From contig NZ_SPNT01000004.1 in NCBI RefSeq assembly GCF_004959855.1, positions 124,001 to 188,000 on the forward strand: a DNA stretch of 64,000 bases, read 5' to 3'. Positions within the stretch are counted from its first letter, which is position 1. Every line of letters starts with the position of its first letter. The notes below the pieces were generated by a model. The model did not search any database and was not told where the DNA came from. It saw only the letters and a list, made by a program, of their open reading frames with translations. Of this stretch, positions 42,599 through 50,922 are shown piece by piece. The DNA is from Nitratireductor sp. XY-223. GTDB taxonomy: Bacteria > Pseudomonadota > Alphaproteobacteria > Rhizobiales > Rhizobiaceae. The translations under genes and the position numbers were made by a program.

Positions 42599-43804
42599 CT
42601 ATTCGGCTGCGCCGGTGCTCATGATTTTGCCGTCCTCGATGGCGATCGTCTCGTAGGTGCCCGGAACATCGCCGTTCTCATCGAAGGACTGAGGCCCTGC
42701 GGCGCCTTCGTAGTTGATGTCCTTGCCGGCGGCGATCAGTTCCTTGGCCTTCTTCCACTCGGTCGGAAGAATGGTCTCGCCCGGCTGGTTGGCGACATCC
42801 CTGATCGCGCCGGCAATCGCTGCCCGATCCGTGCTGCCGGCTTTTTCAGCGGCGAGCGCGAGGATGAACGCAGCATCATAGCTGTTCGAGACGAACGTGC
42901 CGTTGCCGTCAACGCCGGCAGCGGAAGCCGCTACGTTGAAGGCATCCGCGCCCGGCAGATCCGGCGTCGACGGACGCGTCATGATGATCTTGCCGTTAGC
43001 GGCCGGAACGTTGTCCGCCATGGCCTGGGAGACCATGCCGTCACCGCCGTAGAAGACGTCGAAGTCGCCGCCTTCCAGCGCCTGGCGCAGAATGGTCTGA
43101 CCGGAGCCGTCACCATAGGCTAGAATGACCAGCGCCTCGGCGCCCGTCGCCGAGAGCGAGCCGACTTCCGCACGATAGTCGGCCTTGCCGTCCTCGTGGG
43201 CCTCGGATGCGGCGACCGTGCCGCCGGCTGCCGTGAAGGCGGCCGCGAACGCGTCGGCAAAACCCTTGCCGTAGTCGTTGTTGACATAGGTCACGGCGAC
43301 ATTGCCCTTGCCGGCCGCGCGCACCACGCGGGCGAGCACGCCGCCCTGAAAGGCATCGGACGTGGCCGTGCGGAAAACCAGGCCCTTGTCGTCAAGCGTC
43401 GTCAGTGCCGGCGAGGTGGATGCCGGCGAGATCATGGCAACGCCGCCCGGAATGCCGGCATTGTTGGCGGCCGAGATCGTTGCGCCCGAACACAGGGCGC
43501 CGACGATGGCCGAGACATTGTCGACATTGACGATGCGGTCAGCCGCGTCCGCGGCCTTGGTCGCGTCGGCGCAGGTCGTGTCGCCGACGATCAGCTCCAC
43601 GGTCTTGCCGTCCATCAGACCGCCCTGTTCGTTGACATGCGTCAGCGCAAGATTGGCGCCGTCGATGATCGGCGGCACAAGGCTTTCGATCGGCCCGGTA
43701 ACACCGCCGAGGAAGCCGAACTTGACGTCGGCAGCCGTCGCAGCGCCCGAAAGGCCGGCCAGTGCAATGCTTGCGGCAAGTGCCACTTTGATTTTTGGCA
43801 ACAT
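42599..43804 (-). CDS. Liv-type ABC transporter substrate-binding protein, probable partner of the 35.6-39.4 kb transporter
   Basis: 401 residues with a signal peptide ending ...LSGAATA before ADVKFGFLGG. VGDTTCADATKAADAADRIV, VGALCSGATISAANNAGIP and ISPASTSPALTTLDDKG show the type-1 periplasmic fold and ligand Ser/Thr residues of LivK-like proteins. It stands alone with its own promoter region and 5' leader hairpin. The Liv-type operon to the left lacks a binding protein, so pairing is likely. A GGGAG site precedes the ATG. Confidence 0.92.
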   Translation of the reverse strand: MLPKIKVALAASIALAGLSGAATAADVKFGFLGGVTGPIESLVPPIIDGANLALTHVNEQGGLMDGKTVELIVGDTTCADATKAADAADRIVNVDNVSAIVGALCSGATISAANNAGIPGGVAMISPASTSPALTTLDDKGLVFRTATSDAFQGGVLARVVRAAGKGNVAVTYVNNDYGKGFADAFAAAFTAAGGTVAASEAHEDGKADYRAEVGSLSATGAEALVILAYGDGSGQTILRQALEGGDFDVFYGGDGMVSQAMADNVPAANGKIIMTRPSTPDLPGADAFNVAASAAGVDGNGTFVSNSYDAAFILALAAEKAGSTDRAAIAGAIRDVANQPGETILPTEWKKAKELIAAGKDINYEGAAGPQSFDENGDVPGTYETIAIEDGKIMSTGAAE

Positions 43805-43826
43805 TAAAGATTACTCCCATAGATAC

Positions 43827-43886
43827 GGGCCGGTTCTTCCGGCCCTCGTCCGTTTAAACGGTTCCTTTCCGCTATGTTACGGAAAG
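43827..43886. promoter_or_regulatory. three symmetric elements in the leader/promoter of the second binding-protein gene
   Basis: Upstream of the minus-strand start at 43804 lie, in order, a 7-bp perfect stem GGGCCGG/CCGGCCC with 5-nt loop (43827-43845), a 12-bp palindrome CCGTTTAAACGG (43850-43861), and an inverted repeat CTTTCCG-N8-CGGAAAG (43865-43886). The first would be an mRNA leader stem just before the ribosome-binding site; the other two look like protein-binding sites, the third with the geometry of an IclR-type operator. Roles are inferred. Confidence 0.5.
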
Positions 43887-44018
43887 TTGAGCGCAATCAT
43901 AGCGAAACAATCGTGACTGCAAAGCCGAAAATGCAATTTTGGTATACGTCCGGCGCCGCCCTTCGGCCCGCGGGTTTATTCGCCGGTTCAGCGGTTTTCT
44001 TTGCCGGCGATGCGTGGA

Positions 44019-44906
44019 TCAACCGACTGCGGATTGAGGACGGTTGGTGAGGTAAACGCCGATCACGACGATCGCCGTTCCGACGATCATCGGCAGCGAT
44101 AGCCGCTCGCCGAAAAGCAGCAATGCCTCAATTGCCACGGCCGGCGGCACGAGATAGATGAGCGACGCGGCCCGCGAGACCTGACCGCGCCGGATCAGGT
44201 AGAGAAGCAGCACAATCGCGCCGATGGAAAGGCCGAACACCGACCAGAAAAGCGCGATCGACAGATGGATGTTCCAGGTCATGGCGAAATCCTCGAACAA
44301 CCATGCCAGCGGCAGCGTGAACGCCAGCGCGCCGATATATTGCAGCATGGCCGTCGAACGCAGATCGCCGGTCTGGAGGAAACGCTTCTGATAGATGGTT
44401 CCGGCCGTGACGGCGATCATGGCAACGACATTGACGGCGAGCGGGATGACGGCCGTGGCGACCTCGGACCAGTGCAGCGCCGTCAGCCGCGGCACGATGG
44501 CGATCAGCAGGCCGAGGAGACCGAAGACGATGCCGAGCCACTGTCCGCGCGTCAGCCGTTCCCCGACGATGAACGGCGCCGACATCGCGGTGAGCAGGGG
44601 CTGCAGGGCCGCGATCAACCCGGAAAGCGCCGTCGGCACGCCGACATCGATAGCCCACCAGACACCACCGAGATAGACGCCGTGCAACAAGACACCGGAA
44701 AAGACCGCGTGCCACCATTCGGCGCGCCGTTTCGGCCAGGCTGCCCTGACCGCAAAACACAGGATGAGAAGCACCGCTGCGGCGCACGCATAGCGCACGG
44801 ACAGAAATGCCAGCGGCTCCGTGTGCGGCGCGGCATAGCGGGCCACAATCCACCCGGTCGACCACAACAGGACAAACAGCGCTGGTGCCAGGCGGTCGAT
44901 GGTCAT
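44019..44906 (-). CDS. EamA/DMT-family transporter
   Basis: 295 residues from ATG at 44906, ten predicted helices in two EamA repeats (FVLLWSTGWIVARYAAPHTE; GVWWAIDVGVPTALSGLIAA with the EamA GERLTRGQWLGI and GERLSLPMIVGTAIVVIGVY ends). It follows soeC by 35 bp on the same strand and is probably co-transcribed. A role in exporting a sulfur compound is possible by position only. Confidence 0.87.
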   Translation of the reverse strand: MTIDRLAPALFVLLWSTGWIVARYAAPHTEPLAFLSVRYACAAAVLLILCFAVRAAWPKRRAEWWHAVFSGVLLHGVYLGGVWWAIDVGVPTALSGLIAALQPLLTAMSAPFIVGERLTRGQWLGIVFGLLGLLIAIVPRLTALHWSEVATAVIPLAVNVVAMIAVTAGTIYQKRFLQTGDLRSTAMLQYIGALAFTLPLAWLFEDFAMTWNIHLSIALFWSVFGLSIGAIVLLLYLIRRGQVSRAASLIYLVPPAVAIEALLLFGERLSLPMIVGTAIVVIGVYLTNRPQSAVG

Positions 44907-44941
44907 GAAGGCTGAGTCCGGTTGAGGCAGGAACCGGATAA

Positions 44942-45871
44942 TTAGGCGCCCGGCCCGCCATAGTAAAGCGAAACCGCATGCTCGGCCTCGGCGAAGAACA
45001 GCCAGCGCTCGACGAAGAGACCCGCCATCAGGGCGACGAAGGCCGGGATCAGCCAAATCGTCGAGGCGGCGAAGAACCATATGGCCAGCGTTATGACCAG
45101 CGGCAATACGGCGCCCAGGAGAAGGGCGATGGACCTCAGTTTCGCAGCGTGTTTTCGGCCGATCACGTGGACCATCTCGCGGGTCAGGTAATTCTCGCCG
45201 GTGTGCGGGCGCTCCAGCAGCCGGACCTTGCCGATGGCGCCAAGGCCGGTTGCCGTTTCCATGGTCGAGCCGGTCGAGGCGAGGCCGGCCCTTGCCGCCC
45301 GCGTCCACCAGGCGACCTTGACGGCCCAGGCGATCAGGATGGCGAAGAATGCGAATCCGGCTGCACCCGGTTCTCCGCCGGTCAGCCCGTTCAGGCCCGC
45401 TGCCAGCAAAAATCCGCAGGTCAGGGAGAAAACGAGGTAACAGGCGGGCGTCAGCCCGGTGTGCCAGCGCGGCACCGTCCTGAGCTGCGCATAGATCATC
45501 GCCGTCGTGTAGACGGTCAGGACCGCACAGGCGGCAACCGGGACGCCGAGCAGCAGGCTGCGTTCACCGCTGACCATCCAAAGGAGTGTGTAGAACCCGA
45601 ACAGGACAAGGGTGACGATCGCCGAAACGCCCTCCCGCGAGAGCCACGAAGAGCGCCACTGGGATAGGGCGCGCCAGGCACGCTCGGGATGGCCAAGATG
45701 GAAGGTCGACGACACCAGGCCGGCAATGGCGAGGCCGCCGGCCAGCGCCGGGATGAGAAACGCCGCCGCAAGGCCGCCGGGCAAAGGCGCGCCGAGGCCG
45801 ATCAGCGCGATCAGGCCAAAGCCGGCGCCCGACATGACGGTGAAGAAGATGACGGAAACAGCCGGATGCAT
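44942..45871 (-). CDS. soeC: sulfite dehydrogenase membrane anchor SoeC (DmsC family)
   Basis: 309 residues with about eight membrane helices. The N-terminus HPAVSVIFFTVMSGAGFGL and FHLGHPERAWRALSQWRSSWLSRE match DmsC/SoeC anchors, which hold the complex in the inner membrane and pass electrons to quinone. It follows soeB by 3 bp. The alternative is a DMSO-reductase-type anchor, but the catalytic subunit fits SoeA better. Confidence 0.85.
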   Translation of the reverse strand: MHPAVSVIFFTVMSGAGFGLIALIGLGAPLPGGLAAAFLIPALAGGLAIAGLVSSTFHLGHPERAWRALSQWRSSWLSREGVSAIVTLVLFGFYTLLWMVSGERSLLLGVPVAACAVLTVYTTAMIYAQLRTVPRWHTGLTPACYLVFSLTCGFLLAAGLNGLTGGEPGAAGFAFFAILIAWAVKVAWWTRAARAGLASTGSTMETATGLGAIGKVRLLERPHTGENYLTREMVHVIGRKHAAKLRSIALLLGAVLPLVITLAIWFFAASTIWLIPAFVALMAGLFVERWLFFAEAEHAVSLYYGGPGA

Positions 45872-45874
45872 GGT

Positions 45875-46615
45875 CTAACCCAGCCTTTCCAAGGCCCGGT
45901 CGAGCCAACCAAGGAAGCCCTCCGGCGCCGGTTCGTTCGCGGAAGTGGACGCTGCTGCCGTATCGGGCCGTGTCTTCGGTCTCGGCGGCAGGTACTTGTT
46001 GACCGGCGCCGTTCCCATTTCCGGCATCAGATCCATCCCGCCGCGCTCGGCAACCAGCCTCGAGACATTGGAAGCGGGATCGGAAAAGTCGCCGAAATGC
46101 CGGGCGCCCGCCGGGCAGGTGCGCACACAGGCCGGCTCGCGGTCCTCCTTCGGGATGTTCTCGTTGTAGATCCGGTCGACGCAGAGCGTGCATTTCTTCA
46201 TGACGTTCTCGACCGGATCCATCTCGCGGGCGCCGTAGGGGCATGCCCAGGCACACAGTCCGCAGCCGATGCACATGGATTCATCGACCAGGACGATGCC
46301 GTCCTCCGAGCGCTTGTAGCTTGCCCCGGTGGGACAGACGGTCACACACGGCGCGTCGGCGCAATGGAGGCAGGATTTCGGGAAATGAACGATCGAGGCG
46401 GGCGCGTCGTCGGGACTGACCTCGAATGTATGAATGCGGTTGAGGAACGAGCCCACCGGTTCGTCGCCATAGGGATCGAGATCGCCAAGCGGCGCGCCAT
46501 AGCCGCCGGTGTTCCACTCCTTGCAATTGACCACGCAGGCGTGACACCCGACGCAGGTGTCGAGATCGATAACCAGGCCGAGCGCCTTTTCGGTTGCCGG
46601 TGGGAGGCTGGTCAT
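45875..46615 (-). CDS. soeB: sulfite dehydrogenase iron-sulfur subunit SoeB
   Basis: 246 residues from ATG at 46615, which overlaps the soeA stop (ATGA) and has GGAGG seven bases upstream; this is preferred over an upstream ATG at 46630. Four cysteine groups (CVGCHACVVNC, CLHCADAPCVTVC, CIGCGLCAWAC, and CTLC with a later CVRTC) bind four 4Fe-4S clusters, as in DmsB. It passes electrons from SoeA to SoeC. A Pro/Ala-rich tail follows the last cluster. Confidence 0.9.
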   Translation of the reverse strand: MTSLPPATEKALGLVIDLDTCVGCHACVVNCKEWNTGGYGAPLGDLDPYGDEPVGSFLNRIHTFEVSPDDAPASIVHFPKSCLHCADAPCVTVCPTGASYKRSEDGIVLVDESMCIGCGLCAWACPYGAREMDPVENVMKKCTLCVDRIYNENIPKEDREPACVRTCPAGARHFGDFSDPASNVSRLVAERGGMDLMPEMGTAPVNKYLPPRPKTRPDTAAASTSANEPAPEGFLGWLDRALERLG

Positions 46616-49491
46616 TGTTTTGCCTCCCATTCCTCGCCGTAGGCAATCACGGAAGGCGGTTCGGCAAGGCCGTCCTTCTGCGGCGGAAACTGCGGCAGCG
46701 AGACCGGATGTTCCTCTGCCTCGGCCTTTTCGATGCGGACCCTCAAGTCGAACCAGGCCGCCTGGCCGGTGATCGGATCGGAATTCGACCAGCGCAGCCC
46801 GTCGGCCTTCGGCGGCAGCAATTCATGAATCAGATGGTTAAGCAGGAATCCCCGTTTGGCCTCGGGTGCATTCTCGTCCAGCGCCCAGGCGCCCGGACGC
46901 TTGCCGATGGCGTTCCAGGTCCACATCGTCTTGCCGTTGACCGCCTCCATGCGGCGCACCGGGACCTTGATTCGTCCGTGATGGGAAATGACCCATGCCC
47001 AGTCGCCGTCCTTCAGGCCGGCCTCGTCGCAGATCGGGCCGGGCACATAGAGCGGATTGCTGCCGTGGATCTGTCGCAGCCAGGCGTTTTGCGAGCCCCA
47101 GGAATGGTACATGGCGGCCGGGCGCTGGGTGATGGCGTGGTATGGAAATTCGTCCTTCGATAACCCCTCGCCCTCGAATGGCGCATACCAGACCGGCAGC
47201 GGATCGAAGGTCGCCTTTATGCGTTCGCGGTGGCTGTCCGGCGGCTGGCGGTCGCCGTGGCCCTCGGCGGCGAGCTGGAACTTGCGCAACGGCTCCAGAT
47301 AGAGCTGGAAGACGTTTTCCACCGCGCCGTCCTGTAATCCCATTTCGATGGCCCAGTCGGACCAGGCCCGGTTGGCGTGCTTGAAGTACTGCGCTTCCTC
47401 CGGCACGTGCGCCTCGAAGAATCCGCCGTTCTCGATATAGCGGTTGATCTGTCCGGGATTGGGATCGCCACGGCCATGGGTTCCGCCGTTCTTGCCGCGC
47501 CATCCGGCCAGCGGGCCGACGCCCGGACGCCGCTGATGGTTGACCATGTAGTCGGCATAGTCGGCGTAGAGCGGATCGCCATTGCCATCGATCATGCCGG
47601 GAAGTCCGAGCCGGGCGCCGAGATCGAGCAGCACCGACTGGAAGCCGCGCACGTCGCGGCCCTCCCCTTGCGTCGCCGGATCGACGACGGGCCAGCGGAT
47701 GGAATCGGCCAGCGCCTCCGGTTCCGATATCGGCCGGTCGAGAAGCGAGATGCAGTCGTGCCGCTCGAGATAGGTCGTATCGGGCAGCACCAGATCGGCA
47801 TAGGCGACCATTTCGGAATTATAGGCATCCGAATAAATGATCCTGGGGATGCGGTAGTTGCCGTCCGCATCCTTGTCGGAGAGCATTTCCATGACGCCGC
47901 CGGAATTCATCGACGAATTCCACGACATGTTGGCCATGTACATGAACAGGACGTCGATCGGGTACGGATCGCCGGCATGGGCATTGGATATGACCATGTG
48001 CATCAGGCCGTGCGAGGACATCGGCGCGTCCCAGCTGAAGGCATGGTCGATGCGCTGCGGCGTGACGCCGTCCTCCTGCAGCAGCAGCTCCTCCGGCCCG
48101 CGCAGGAAGCCCAGATGCGGCCCCGGCAGCGGCTCGCCCGGCTTGCAGCCGCCATGCGGCCTGGGCTGGCCGTCGATCGGCCTCGGATAGGGCGGCTTGA
48201 AGCGGAAACCCCCGGGGCAGTCGATGGAGCCCAGGAGAATCTGCAACAGGTGCAGCGCGCGGCAGGTCTGGAAACCGTTTGAATGGGCGGAGATGCCGCG
48301 CATGGCGTGAAAGGAGACGGGCCGCCCGACCATCCGTTCGTGGCGTTCGCCCTTCATGTCCGTCCAGGGCTGCTCGACGACGACCTCGCGCTCGAAGGCG
48401 GCGTCCGCGATCTCCGCCGCAAGCCGGCGTGTCTGGGCAGCGGAGACACCGGTTTCCCGGGCGACCGCCTCCGGCGCATAATCCTCGCCGAGATATTTCT
48501 TCGCCAGCAATTCGAACACCGGGCGGGCCGTGCGTCCGTCCGGCAGGGTCACCGCGCCTTTCAATGCAGGTTTGAGGCCACTCGATTTGGATGACAGGCA
48601 TTCTTGTTTGTGCCGGTCGAAAACCAGCGGCTCGCCCGCTTCGTTGCGGGCAAACAGCCCGTGATCGGCGCTGTCTTCGTCTTCGATGACCAGCCAGGGC
48701 GCATTGGTGTAACGGATAAGGTAGTCGAGATCGATCCTGCCCGCCTTCAGCAGTTCGTGGACCAGCGCCAAAATGAAGAGACCGTCGGTGCCGGGCGTGA
48801 TGCCGACCCATTCGTCGGCGACCGCGTTGTAACCGGTGCGCACCGGATTGACGCCGATGACCTTGATGCCGCGTTCCTTGAGGCGGCCGAGACCCATCTT
48901 TATCGGGTTGGAATCGTGGTCCTCGGCAACACCGAAGATCATGAAGAGTTCGGTCTTCTCCCAGTCGGGGGAGCCGAATTCCCAGAAGGCGCCGCCGAAG
49001 GTGTAGATGCCGCCGGCGGCCATGTTCACCGAGCAGAAACCGCCATGGGCGGCGAAATTGGGGGTTCCGAACTGCTGCGCCCACCAGCCGGTCAGCGACT
49101 GGCTCTGGTCGCGACCGGTGAAGAAGGCCAGCTTCTTGGGATCGCGCTCGCGCACCTCGCCCAGCCATTCGGTGGCCAGCGCCAGTGCCTCGGCCCACTC
49201 AATTTCCCTGAATTCGCCGCTGCCGCGCTCGCCGGTGCGCAAAAGGGGCTTGTTGAGCCGCGCCGGCGAATAATGCTGCATGATGCCGGCCGAGCCCTTG
49301 GCGCACAGGACCCCGCGATTGATCGGATGATCGCGGTTGCCCTCGATATAGCGGACCTTGGGCCGGCCGTCGGGGCCGTTTCTCAGATGTACGTTGATGC
49401 CGCAGCGGCAGGCGCACATGTAACAGGTGGTCTTGCGGATTTCATCGGACACATGGGGCGAGCGCTCCACATCGTGCCTGTCTCCGCCCAT
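46612..49491 (-). CDS. soeA: molybdopterin oxidoreductase, sulfite dehydrogenase catalytic subunit SoeA
   Basis: 959 residues, GGGGAG site before the ATG. The N-terminal 4Fe-4S motif is C23-x2-C26-x3-C30-x32-C63 (TCYMCACRCG ... VLCAKG). The probable Mo ligand is C153 in GGFCSVNMAAGG. There is no Tat signal, as expected for the cytoplasmic SoeA, which oxidises sulfite to sulfate. The IRYIEGNRDHPINRGVLCAKG-type region (here VRYIEGNRDHPINRG) is characteristic of SoeA and relatives. A polysulfide/thiosulfate-reductase role cannot be fully excluded. The 231 bp before it hold the promoter region and no gene. Confidence 0.85.
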   Translation of the reverse strand: MGGDRHDVERSPHVSDEIRKTTCYMCACRCGINVHLRNGPDGRPKVRYIEGNRDHPINRGVLCAKGSAGIMQHYSPARLNKPLLRTGERGSGEFREIEWAEALALATEWLGEVRERDPKKLAFFTGRDQSQSLTGWWAQQFGTPNFAAHGGFCSVNMAAGGIYTFGGAFWEFGSPDWEKTELFMIFGVAEDHDSNPIKMGLGRLKERGIKVIGVNPVRTGYNAVADEWVGITPGTDGLFILALVHELLKAGRIDLDYLIRYTNAPWLVIEDEDSADHGLFARNEAGEPLVFDRHKQECLSSKSSGLKPALKGAVTLPDGRTARPVFELLAKKYLGEDYAPEAVARETGVSAAQTRRLAAEIADAAFEREVVVEQPWTDMKGERHERMVGRPVSFHAMRGISAHSNGFQTCRALHLLQILLGSIDCPGGFRFKPPYPRPIDGQPRPHGGCKPGEPLPGPHLGFLRGPEELLLQEDGVTPQRIDHAFSWDAPMSSHGLMHMVISNAHAGDPYPIDVLFMYMANMSWNSSMNSGGVMEMLSDKDADGNYRIPRIIYSDAYNSEMVAYADLVLPDTTYLERHDCISLLDRPISEPEALADSIRWPVVDPATQGEGRDVRGFQSVLLDLGARLGLPGMIDGNGDPLYADYADYMVNHQRRPGVGPLAGWRGKNGGTHGRGDPNPGQINRYIENGGFFEAHVPEEAQYFKHANRAWSDWAIEMGLQDGAVENVFQLYLEPLRKFQLAAEGHGDRQPPDSHRERIKATFDPLPVWYAPFEGEGLSKDEFPYHAITQRPAAMYHSWGSQNAWLRQIHGSNPLYVPGPICDEAGLKDGDWAWVISHHGRIKVPVRRMEAVNGKTMWTWNAIGKRPGAWALDENAPEAKRGFLLNHLIHELLPPKADGLRWSNSDPITGQAAWFDLRVRIEKAEAEEHPVSLPQFPPQKDGLAEPPSVIAYGEEWEAKQ

Positions 49492-49722
49492 CGATGTACT
49501 CCCCTGTTATCATTGAAGACCGCGCCTTTTCCGGGTCTTCTATATTATATCTTTTTGTACTTCCATAGCGCGTCGCGACCGCACAGGCTTTTCACATAGA
49601 AAACGCATCCGGACGCGGGGAGGACCAGAGTATCCAAAGACACGGAACCAGAGCACGCACGGGCGGGCCCGGATCCGCGAGCAAGCAGTGGCCGGAAGCT
49701 CACAGGTCACGCCGGCGCACCC

Positions 49723-50751
49723 CTATGCCGGACGTGCGGCCGATAGAGCGTGGCGCCTCGGCCGGCGGACGGAGTTGCGTTCGACAATCGAAGCCTCAAG
49801 GCGAACGGATTCAATCGAATCACCGTGGTCGAGGTGCCTGACCAGCGACTGGGCAACGCAAATGCCCATCCGGGCCGTCGGAAGACGCACCGTTGTCAGC
49901 GGGGGCGCACTGTGGGCGGACCAGTCGAGGTCATCGCAACCCATGAGGCTCAGTTCATCCGGCACGGCGATCCGGCGGCGATCGGCCTCGAAAAGCACCC
50001 CCAGGGCAATGACGTCGGAAAGACTTAGGACCGCGGTGACGTCTGCGATGTCCCCGAACAACTGCTGCGCGGCGGCAACCCCGCCCTCGACGTCGAGCGT
50101 CGATTCGCGGAGGGAAACCGATACACCGGTCGCCCGGGCGCCCCTTTCGACACCGGATATTCTCAGGCGCGTCCGGTCATTGTCGGAGACCGGACCATGG
50201 ACGACAGCAACGGAGCGATGGCCGACCTCGGCCAGGTGCCGGATCGCCGCCTCACCGATCACCGCATTGTCGTAGCCGATGGCCGGCAGGCCGTTGTTCG
50301 TCTCGCACACACTCGTGCAGACGGCGGGTATGCCGCGTCCCACCAGCCCGTCAAGCAGCGCCTTGCTGTGCTCCGCACCGGACAGGATCAACGCTTCCGC
50401 GCCAAGGTTCATCAGTTCGCCGACACGCCGCTCCTCGGCTTCCGGCCTGCCTTCCGTCGTCGCGATGACGAGTGCATAGCCGTGTTGCGCCAGTTCCCTT
50501 TCGACGGCGTTGAGGAACCGGGCGAAGATCGAGTGTGCCAGCGTCGGCACGACGGCACCGATGGTCTTGGTCCGACTGGTGGCAAGCGCCCGCGCGGCCG
50601 GGTTGGGCGCATAGCCGACCTCGCGCATGGCGTTCAGGACGCGCTCACGGGTCTGCTTGTTGACGTTGTCGGCGTTGTTCAGAACCCGCGATATCGTGGC
50701 GACGGACAGGCCGGTCGCTTTCGCCAGACCCCTCACTCCGGTTTTTTTCAT
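49723..50751 (-). CDS. LacI-family transcriptional repressor
   Basis: 342 residues. HTH at residues 5-50 (VRGLAKATGLSVATISRVLN, minor-groove hinge PNPAARALATSRTKTIG), then a periplasmic-binding-protein-like effector domain (GAVVPTLAHSIFARFLNAVE, LMGCDDLDWSAHSAPPLTTV). Start at 50751 gives the canonical LacI N-terminus. It is divergent from the DUF1989-GcvT gene and two LacI-type operators lie in the 171-bp space between the start codons, so it almost certainly represses that operon and perhaps itself; the inducer is probably the transported substrate or a catabolite. Confidence 0.93.
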   Translation of the reverse strand: MKKTGVRGLAKATGLSVATISRVLNNADNVNKQTRERVLNAMREVGYAPNPAARALATSRTKTIGAVVPTLAHSIFARFLNAVERELAQHGYALVIATTEGRPEAEERRVGELMNLGAEALILSGAEHSKALLDGLVGRGIPAVCTSVCETNNGLPAIGYDNAVIGEAAIRHLAEVGHRSVAVVHGPVSDNDRTRLRISGVERGARATGVSVSLRESTLDVEGGVAAAQQLFGDIADVTAVLSLSDVIALGVLFEADRRRIAVPDELSLMGCDDLDWSAHSAPPLTTVRLPTARMGICVAQSLVRHLDHGDSIESVRLEASIVERNSVRRPRRHALSAARPA

Positions 50752-50847
50752 GCTGTCAGGGCATCCTCCGGGCCGGTTTTCGCAAAGAGAATCGGTTTTC
50801 CAAACAAGTCGATACGTCAAAAATTAGCATATCCACCGGCAAAGTCA

Positions 50848-50876
50848 TTGACTTATGTAACCGTTTACAGTTTTAT
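50848..50876 (+). promoter_or_regulatory. sigma70-type promoter of the DUF1989-GcvT operon
   Basis: TTGACT (50848-50853), a 17-bp spacer and TTTTAT (50871-50876) form a good -35/-10 pair. The first LacI-type palindrome fills the spacer and the second covers the expected start of transcription near 50883, the classical layout for steric repression. Confidence 0.6.
50856..50869. promoter_or_regulatory. LacI-type operator 1
   Basis: TGTAACCGTTTACA: a 14-bp palindrome with one mismatched pair and the central CG typical of LacI/GalR operators. It lies between the -35 and -10 elements of the promoter at 50848-50876. Confidence 0.8.
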
Positions 50877-50879
50877 TGA

Positions 50880-50893
50880 TGTAACCGGTTACA
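50880..50893. promoter_or_regulatory. LacI-type operator 2
   Basis: TGTAACCGGTTACA: a perfect 14-bp palindrome 24 bp (centre to centre) from operator 1, 29 bp before the proposed TTG start codon. The two copies differ at one position. It overlaps the predicted transcription start. Confidence 0.85.
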
Positions 50894-50922
50894 TTGAACT
50901 GGATAACACCGAGGACAGGGCG

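Noticed and set aside
50197-50922. Extension of the DUF1989-GcvT gene upstream to 50197
   Set aside because: The frame is open but would run through the divergent LacI gene, the promoter and both operators, and its translation has no protein-like features.
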